From contig JADJPK010000027.1 in NCBI GenBank assembly GCA_016713305.1, forward strand, positions 1 through 22,225: a stretch of 22,225 nucleotides of DNA, in the 5' to 3' direction. A program made the position numbers and the translations under genes. Positions 17,372 through 22,225 of this stretch are shown here, in pieces. The stretch's first letter is position 1; each line of letters begins with the position of its first letter. The notes under the pieces were generated by a model. It was not told the origin of the DNA and searched no databases. It worked only from the letters and a program-made list of their open reading frames with translations. The DNA is from Betaproteobacteria bacterium (GTDB lineage Bacteria; Pseudomonadota; Gammaproteobacteria; Burkholderiales; Ga0077523).

Positions 17372-18752
17372 TCAAATCGGTTGCCGGATCTTGCTGAAGA
17401 TGAACCTGGACTTGCCCGCTTGAGTCACCTGGATCTGGTCCGTGCGCGCGATCTCGACGTCCAGTTCCTCGAAGAAGACCTTGCGCATGGAACGCCAAAG
17501 CACGTCGCGGTACTTGAGGAACGTCTCCTCGTCTGCGTTCAGGTACACCCGCACGAGGTGTTCGTTCTCCTGGACCACCTGACCGTTCCGTATGTCCTTG
17601 ATGTCCTGGTGGATGAACGCCCAGACCACCGCGCTGGGAGAGATGCGCCGCCCGGAAGCAGTGCTGATCCAACCTTCGTGCTTGGTGATGACGGGCGAGA
17701 TCACGGGCAGCGTTCGGCCGCATTCGCACGCCAGCGAAGGCTGTGATTCGATCACGTCCCCGATCTGGTAGCGGATCATCGGCATGGCGAAATTGGAGAG
17801 CGTCGTGACGGCTGCGGGCTTGACCTCATTCATGATGCCGAACTGTCCTTCGAGGAAGCCGTCCACGAGCGAGAGATGGTACCGACCGAACGCGCATTGC
17901 GCGGCGGAGATCACCTTCTCGCCGGAGCCGTAGAGCCCGCGGATCTTCGCCCCGAAGACTGCGCCTATGATCCGTTCCTGATGGGCGTGCATGGGCTCGC
18001 TGGAGAACAGGATGTGGCGCAGGTCCCAGTCCATTCGGAACTCGGACTCCTGAAGGTAGCTGGAAAAGATCTCGAGGGACGAAGGATAGCCCATCAGGTA
18101 GGCGGGTCGCCGCCGACGCAGCAGTTCTCCCATGCTGCGCGCGGTGTCCGCATTCAGGTGGAAGGTCGACAGATAGATTCGCCGGTCCGGGTACGAGATC
18201 ATCCACGGCCTGGCTGGGTTCATCTCCTCCAAGGGGACGACGGGATCACCGACAAGCCTGGCGATCCAATCGCCGGGTTTGTAGTCGGCCCACAAGGTGC
18301 GTCGCCACCATAGCGCATCTCCCAGCAGGAACGACGGCTTGTCCATGTGGATCAGAAAGGGCGCGTCCCCGTGGTCCCCGAGGTCCGGGAGATCACGCAA
18401 TCGCCCCGGCCGCGGGCCAGGAGGCCGCGGGATCGCGATTGATGATCTCCTTGTTCGTGATGGGCAGTTCCTTGAGCACTTCATAGGCGCTACGGTGCTT
18501 CAGGTCCGCTTCCAGGCGCTGATACTGCGCGTAGAACGGCACGTTGGCGATAGCGTGGCGGATCATCAGCTTCAATTTGTCGTCCACCAGAGCGATCTGG
18601 TCGCTCCGGGCCAGCGTTTCCGTGTACGCGATCCCGCGCAGGAGCTGGTCCCAGCGGCGATACCGGGCACGATTTCTCAGCCCATAGGCGTTCGTGTACA
18701 AAGACCTGAGTGCACGAGGCGATGCGTTGTAGACCGACTTCATGAGGCTCAT
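17372..18752 (-). CDS. PaaK/CapK-like adenylate-forming enzyme, broken by two frameshifts
   Basis: A 460-residue member of the ANL superfamily related to phenylacetate-CoA ligase and the CapK proteins of polysaccharide loci; these activate a carboxylic acid with ATP, here perhaps an acyl group for the polymer. The first part (18752 to about 18422) has NVPFYAQYQRLEADL and LKELPITNKEIINRDPAA. The last part (about 18364-17372) has LIHMDKPSFLLGDALWW, LMGYPSSLEIFSSYL, the GLYGSGEKVISAAQC segment and MIRYQIGDVI. Between them the ATP-binding motif (TSGTTGT, 18384-18365) is read only in the third frame. One missing base near 18422 and one near 18362-18366 would restore the whole enzyme. Promoter at 18870-18898; divergent from the DUF354 gene. 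Confidence 0.8.
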
Positions 18753-18869
18753 GAGGATGCGACACTTCCGGGATTGGGCGATTCGGCGCCGTCGCCAGGT
18801 CGGGTCATCCGGCGTCCATTCGGGGTGCTTGTCGGTGCCGATGCAAGGTCTTCAGGACAGGCTATCGGC

Positions 18870-18898
18870 ATGATACGCGCCGCCTTGAAGGGCGTCAA
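18870..18898 (-). promoter_or_regulatory. sigma70-like promoter for the CapK-like/glycosyltransferase unit
   Basis: Minus strand: TTGACG (18898-18893), 17-base spacer, TATCAT (18875-18870), five of six matches in each box. The predicted start is near 18863, giving a leader of about 110 bases. An 8-bp inverted repeat, ATCGGCAT (18864-18871) and ATGCCGAT (18906-18913), flanks it, with one arm over the -10/+1 region. Confidence 0.55.
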
Positions 18899-18931
18899 AG
18901 CCGAGATGCCGATCCGGGCCGTTCGGCGCCG

Positions 18932-18956
18932 TTGCCGGACTCCGGCAATGCCGGAG
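18932..18956. promoter_or_regulatory. overlapping palindromes, candidate operator between divergent promoters
   Basis: Two perfect 17-base palindromes share an arm: TTGCCGGA-C-TCCGGCAA (18932-18948) and CTCCGGCA-A-TGCCGGAG (18940-18956). A further half-site TTGCCGGA lies at 18995-19002, inside the spacer of the plus-strand promoter. The palindromes sit midway between the two divergent -35 boxes (18893-18898 and 18984-18989). This arrangement suits a dimeric regulator acting on both units; the regulator is not identified. The same arms could also form mutually exclusive hairpins in RNA. Confidence 0.5.
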
Positions 18957-18983
18957 GCGGTGCGGCGTCGAATCGGGCCTCGA

Positions 18984-19012
18984 TTGACGCCACATTGCCG
19001 GAAGCCTATCTT
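18984..19012 (+). promoter_or_regulatory. sigma70-like promoter for the DUF354 gene
   Basis: TTGACG (18984-18989), 17-base spacer and TATCTT (19007-19012), about 30 bases upstream of the ATG at 19042. The spacer contains the TTGCCGGA half-site, so a protein bound there would block RNA polymerase. Confidence 0.5.
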
Positions 19013-19041
19013 CGCCGCCACCTGCTCGACCGGGAGGCCCA

Positions 19042-20226
19042 ATGCGAATCTGGTTCGACGCCGACAACGGTCCCCATGTCCTCATCATGCGCCCGCTCGC
19101 GGCCGAGCTGACCAGACGCGGCCACGATGTGGTCTTCACGGCGCGAGACCGCACCAGCACCTGTCAACTGCTTGATATGTACGGATTTACATATTTGCGA
19201 GTGGGGGGCGAATACGGTCGTGGCATGAGCGGCAAGGTCAAGGGCACCCTTGGTCGCGCCTGGGAGTTGGCGCGGACGATGCGGCGACGCGGGACGCAGG
19301 TGAGTTTCGGTCATGGTTCGCGGGCTTTGCCCATCGCGTCGGTGTTGCTGGGCATCCCGACCGTGACCATGTACGACTACGAATGGGTCAACGCCCGGCT
19401 GTTCAACCTGTGCTGTCGTTCCATCCTGTTGCCGGCCTCGATCACGAATGGCCGCTGCGCCGAGGCAGGCATCGCGACCTCGAAAGTCGTCGGCCACCCT
19501 GGCTTCAAGGAGGAACTCTACCTTGCCCAGGGGGAACTGGACAACACGATCGCTGCCGACCTGGGCCTGCGGCCGGAAGCGGTAAAGGTGTTGTTGCGGC
19601 CGCCAGCCACAACTGCCCACTACCACAACCCCGAGGCGGAGATCCTGCTGCAGGCGATCCTGCACAAGTTGGCAGGCGCCGGTGACGTGCAACTGGTCTA
19701 TCTGCCGCGCACGGACGACCAGCGGGACCTGCCGAAGCTCGCAGGCGTGCGCGAGGTCATCATCCCCCGCAAGGTCTATGATGGTCCCAGCTTGGTTGCC
19801 TCCACCGACATGGTGATCAGCGGCGGCGGTACCATGACGCGCGAAGCGGCGATCATGGGAATCCCCTCGTACAGCTTCTTCCGGGGGCGCGAGGGAATGG
19901 TCGACGAGGCGCTGGCAGCCAGCGGTCGGCTGGCCCTGCTTGCCAGGGCGGACGAGGTTCCGACAAAACTGGTGGTGGTCCGCCGGCAAGGCGCGGTGTC
20001 GCGACCGGACCCGAACGCGCTGATAGCCTTCATCTGCAACGCCATTGTTGGCGCGGTCAATCGCCAGCGGTGGGCCAGGAACTGCTCGATCGCGTCCACG
20101 ATACGCGGAGCGGTGGCGCTGTCCCACAGCTCGGGGACACGCCCTTCTTCCAGTCGCCCGCCAGGATCATCGCCGTTTGCTCAGCCAGCGAGTCGACCGT
20201 CGCCAGCTCATTCGTCCCCTCGCTGA
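19042..20226 (+). CDS. DUF354 family protein (GT-B-like), 3' end uncertain
   Basis: The N-terminal MRIWFDADNGPHVLIMRPLAAELTRRGHDVVFTARD is diagnostic for DUF354, a GT-B-fold-like family found in sugar loci of bacteria and archaea but without an assigned reaction. Also visible are SFGHGSRALP near 92-101, TMYDYEWVNARLF, VVGHPGFKEELYL (149-161), LLRPPATTAHYHN and the C-terminal nucleotide-binding-like SGGGTMTREAAIMGIPSYSFFRG. The ATG at 19042 has GGGAGG 5 bases upstream. Family similarity ends near nucleotide 20060 (ALIAFICNAIVGAV), at about 340 residues, yet the frame continues to 20226 with unlikely sequence that overlaps the opposing wecB. A lost stop through an indel is likely: TGATAG lies in another frame at 20021-20026. 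Confidence 0.8.
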   Translation: MRIWFDADNGPHVLIMRPLAAELTRRGHDVVFTARDRTSTCQLLDMYGFTYLRVGGEYGRGMSGKVKGTLGRAWELARTMRRRGTQVSFGHGSRALPIASVLLGIPTVTMYDYEWVNARLFNLCCRSILLPASITNGRCAEAGIATSKVVGHPGFKEELYLAQGELDNTIAADLGLRPEAVKVLLRPPATTAHYHNPEAEILLQAILHKLAGAGDVQLVYLPRTDDQRDLPKLAGVREVIIPRKVYDGPSLVASTDMVISGGGTMTREAAIMGIPSYSFFRGREGMVDEALAASGRLALLARADEVPTKLVVVRRQGAVSRPDPNALIAFICNAIVGAVNRQRWARNCSIASTIRGAVALSHSSGTRPSSSRPPGSSPFAQPASRPSPAHSSPR

Positions 20227-21160
20227 TCGTGACAGGGCGTTCGGTGTTGGGGCGCAACGTGAGGCAGGGAATGCCCCAGCCATGTTCGCTTCCTCCTGCA
20301 GGCCGCCCGAATCGTGATGATCAGCTGGGCGTGAACCACCAGGTTCATGAACTCGTAGTAGCCCATCGGATCAGCCAGGATGATCAATGATCCTGTCAGG
20401 CCGCACTTTTGCACCCAGATCAAGCTGGGACATGACGGCGCGGGTACGGGATGGACCGGGAACACGAGGGGGATGTCCATGCCCACCAGGACATCCAGGA
20501 TGCGCCAGCGTGTCGGGGTCGTCCACGTTGGCCGGGCGGTGCAGCGTCATGACTCCCGAAACGGCCTGCGGTCGGGCCGAACCGCGCGCACGTGTCCAGG
20601 CGGCGCGCTTTTTCCACCGAGCGCACTCAGGCTGTATCGTCATGATGTTGCCCACCAGCTTGATCCGCCTCGGGGGCCACGCCCTCCGCCAGCAGGTTGT
20701 CGTCGGCGTCCCGGCTGGGGGTGAACAGCAGGTCGGCGATGGCGTCGGTCAGCAGGCGATTGACTTCCTCGGGCATCGTCATGTCGCGGCTGCGCAGGCC
20801 GGTTTCCACGTGGGCCACCGGGATGTGCAGTTTGGCGGCAGTGATGGAGGTGGCCATGGTGGCGTTGACGTCGCCGACCACGACGACCATGTCCGCGCCC
20901 TGAAGGCACAACTCCTCGAACTTGACCATCACGCCGGCCGTCTGCTGGGCGTGGCTGCCTCCCGCCGACGCCCAGGTGGACAGGGGGTACCGGCAGGCCC
21001 AGGTCTTCGAAAAACACGTCCGACATGTTGTGGTCGTAGTACGGGTGTGGATCAGCAGCGGCTGAAGCCCGTCCGACGGGCGGCCATCGCGCGCCACAAG
21101 GGGGCCAACTTCATGAAGTTGGGACGGGCGGCGGCAATGAGGAAGATCTTCTTTGGGCAC
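20057..21160 (-). pseudogene. wecB: UDP-N-acetylglucosamine 2-epimerase (non-hydrolysing, WecB-type), many frameshifts
   Basis: The enzyme interconverts UDP-GlcNAc and UDP-ManNAc, supplying ManNAc-type sugars. Pieces of one WecB protein are spread over three frames in the right order: KIFLIAAARPNFMKLAPLW, PDGLQPLLIHT, MSDVFFEDLGLPVP, MVVVVGDVNATMATSI, HVETGLRSRDMTMPEEVNR, GVMTLHRPANVDDPDTLA, RTRAVMSQLDLG, MGYYEFMNLVVHAQLIIT, the GGLQEEANMAG segment, LRPNTERPVTISEGTNEL and LWDSATAPRIVDAIEQFLAH. At least ten indels are needed; the usual HTGQH motif has lost about four bases near 21040. The span from GTG 21160 (GAGG 8 bases upstream) to TGA 20057 is 368 codons, the normal length. The amino acids themselves are well kept, pointing to sequence error rather than decay. 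It lies 44 bases after the toroid gene. Confidence 0.75.
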
Positions 21161-21204
21161 GGCGAGTCCCTCGGTCGTGTGGCGATCGTCGTTCTTCTCG
21201 ATAC

Positions 21205-22225
21205 CTAGTGCGGCAATCCGCCGCTGTCAACTGTCGACCACCAGCGCGCGCTCGGCGCGATTTCCGCGCGGCTCGCCGCCAGGTAGGCACAAATCGCCAG
21301 TAACATCCACGCTCCTGACCACCGCATGTGGATGATCCCTGCGCATGCCCGGCGTGCTTCTGAAACGGAACCTGCCGCGCCGCTCGTCCCACAGCCCGCG
21401 ACCCCGCGCGCCAGGATGCGGCCGGCGAACACTCCGACCGCATCGTCGTCGAACCGGCGCAGCCGCAGGAACGTGAGGGCCCCTGCGGCGAAGCTGTGCG
21501 GGTCCAGCGGCCACCGCGTGGTGCTGTAGTAACGCGGCGGCGTCGTCCTCGAACAGGTGCCGCCGATAGGTTGGCTGGCCGGCCGCCAGGCGCTCATCCC
21601 AGCGATCGGTGCCCAGCAGGGCGCCGTGCGGCGGACGGTTTCCAGGTTGAAGCCCGTGTGCAGGTTGTCGATCCACTGCTGTGCGGCCGGCGTCGCCGTA
21701 GATCCAGGATCCGTCTGCGGCCTGCCGGGCCATCACCCAGGCCACGCCGCGGCCCGCGTCGTGGCGCCAGGCGTCCGCCTCGTCCGCATCGACGTGCGGA
21801 GCGGCCTGAGCCAGCAGGCGGGCCCCGAACAGCGAGGCGTTGAGACCCGCGTGCGGTCTCCGGGCGAGTAGTTGAAGCAGATGCCGTCCGCATCCTGGTG
21901 CCGGTGGAGATGGCGGGCCACGAAGCGCCCGGCGGCCACCGACGTCTGCTGCCAGCCGGTCGCGCATCCCTCCAGCGCGTCCACCGCGAAGCTCGTGGCC
22001 ACGACCGTGGGAAAGAAGGCCGGCTGCAGGAACGCCTTGCTCTGCCAGGGAAAAATCGTAGCCCCAGCCCAGGGCAGCGGGCAGGGGCAGGTCCCCGCTG
22101 CCAGGCGCCCGGCCGTGCCGCGGACGATCGTGCGCGAGCCCAGCGGCGGCGTGAAAAGCCGTCCGGCGCCGACCCCAGGCACAGCAGGGCATCGTGCCAG
22201 CCAGGCGCCGACCGTCGCCGTCCGG
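21205..22225 (-). pseudogene. alpha/alpha-toroid-like polysaccharide-locus protein, partial and frameshifted
   Basis: The 5' end lies outside the window and the visible part needs at least six indels. Read across frames it gives WGYDF-PWQSKAF, PTVVATSFAVDALEG, DADGICFNYSPGD, NASLFGARLLAQAAPHV, ADGSWIYGDAG, WIDNLHTGFNLE, YRRHLFEDD, RYYSTTRWPLDPHSFAAGAL, LWDERRGRFRFR and MRWSGAWMLLAICAYLA. These resemble a family in capsule and exopolysaccharide clusters, often misnamed delta-aminolevulinic acid dehydratase, with a terpene-cyclase-like toroid fold and no settled function. One clear lesion is a T5 run (22054-22058 region) where four T would keep WGYDFPWQ in frame. It ends at TAG 21205, 44 bases upstream of wecB. 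The family call is from memory of motifs, so moderate. Confidence 0.55.

Noticed and set aside
20045..22192. Several long plus- and minus-strand frames at the right end as independent new genes
   Set aside because: Their minus-strand pieces assemble in order into WecB and toroid proteins once indels are allowed; the rest are shadows.

Overview
This 22.2 kb, GC-rich window is part of a bacterial cell-surface polysaccharide (exopolysaccharide, capsule or O-antigen type) biosynthesis locus. The gene content points to a Gram-negative, probably proteobacterial host: an ExeA/DamX-like ATPase with a C-terminal SPOR domain, an O-antigen-ligase-family membrane protein, a Wzx-type flippase, two alginate-acetylation-like MBOAT proteins, AGGAG-type ribosome binding sites and sigma70-like promoters. 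This assignment is inferred from gene families; there is no rRNA or marker gene. No tRNA, rRNA, CRISPR array, insertion sequence or phage gene was seen.

Layout. (1) 2-1591, minus: an MBOAT O-acyltransferase followed by the N-terminus of a membrane-anchored protein cut by the window edge, driven by a good sigma70-like promoter at 1669-1698. (2) 1861-7572, plus: four overlapping genes, O-antigen ligase/polymerase, AAA ATPase-TM-SPOR protein, GT4 glycosyltransferase and flippase; then a separately promoted methyltransferase (7874-8712). (3) 8740-14526, minus: GT4 glycosyltransferase, NAD-dependent sugar epimerase, methyltransferase, second MBOAT and its SGNH partner. (4) 15130-16257, plus: a GT4 glycosyltransferase. 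(5) 16254-18752, minus: another glycosyltransferase and a PaaK/CapK-like adenylate-forming protein. (6) 19042-about 20060, plus: a DUF354 protein, divergent from the CapK-like gene across a palindrome-bearing two-promoter region. (7) 20057-22225, minus: an alpha/alpha-toroid-like protein and a WecB-type UDP-GlcNAc 2-epimerase, both riddled with frameshifts.

The proposed logic is: nucleotide sugars made by the epimerases; repeat units assembled by four GT4 enzymes (perhaps also the DUF354 protein); units decorated by methyltransferases and acetylated by the MBOAT/SGNH modules; flipped by the Wzx-like protein; polymerised or ligated by the Wzy/WaaL-family protein. The ATPase-SPOR protein could link the machine to peptidoglycan. 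No initiating phosphoglycosyltransferase, Wzz/Wzc copolymerase or outer-membrane exporter is visible, so the locus probably continues outside the window.

The strongest unexpected signal is the reading-frame damage. Seven genes in the first 19 kb are recognisable only if one or two single-base indels are corrected. The corrected lengths become exact multiples of three, the stop codons fall in sensible places and the family motifs return intact. Four of the lesions sit at a plus-strand GGGG run where GGGGG would restore the frame. In the last 2.2 kb the indel density rises steeply. Consensus sequencing errors explain this better than pseudogene decay. I found no wholly new system; the ATPase-SPOR gene in a polysaccharide operon, the paired acetylation modules and the CapK/DUF354/WecB/toroid group are the most interesting biology.
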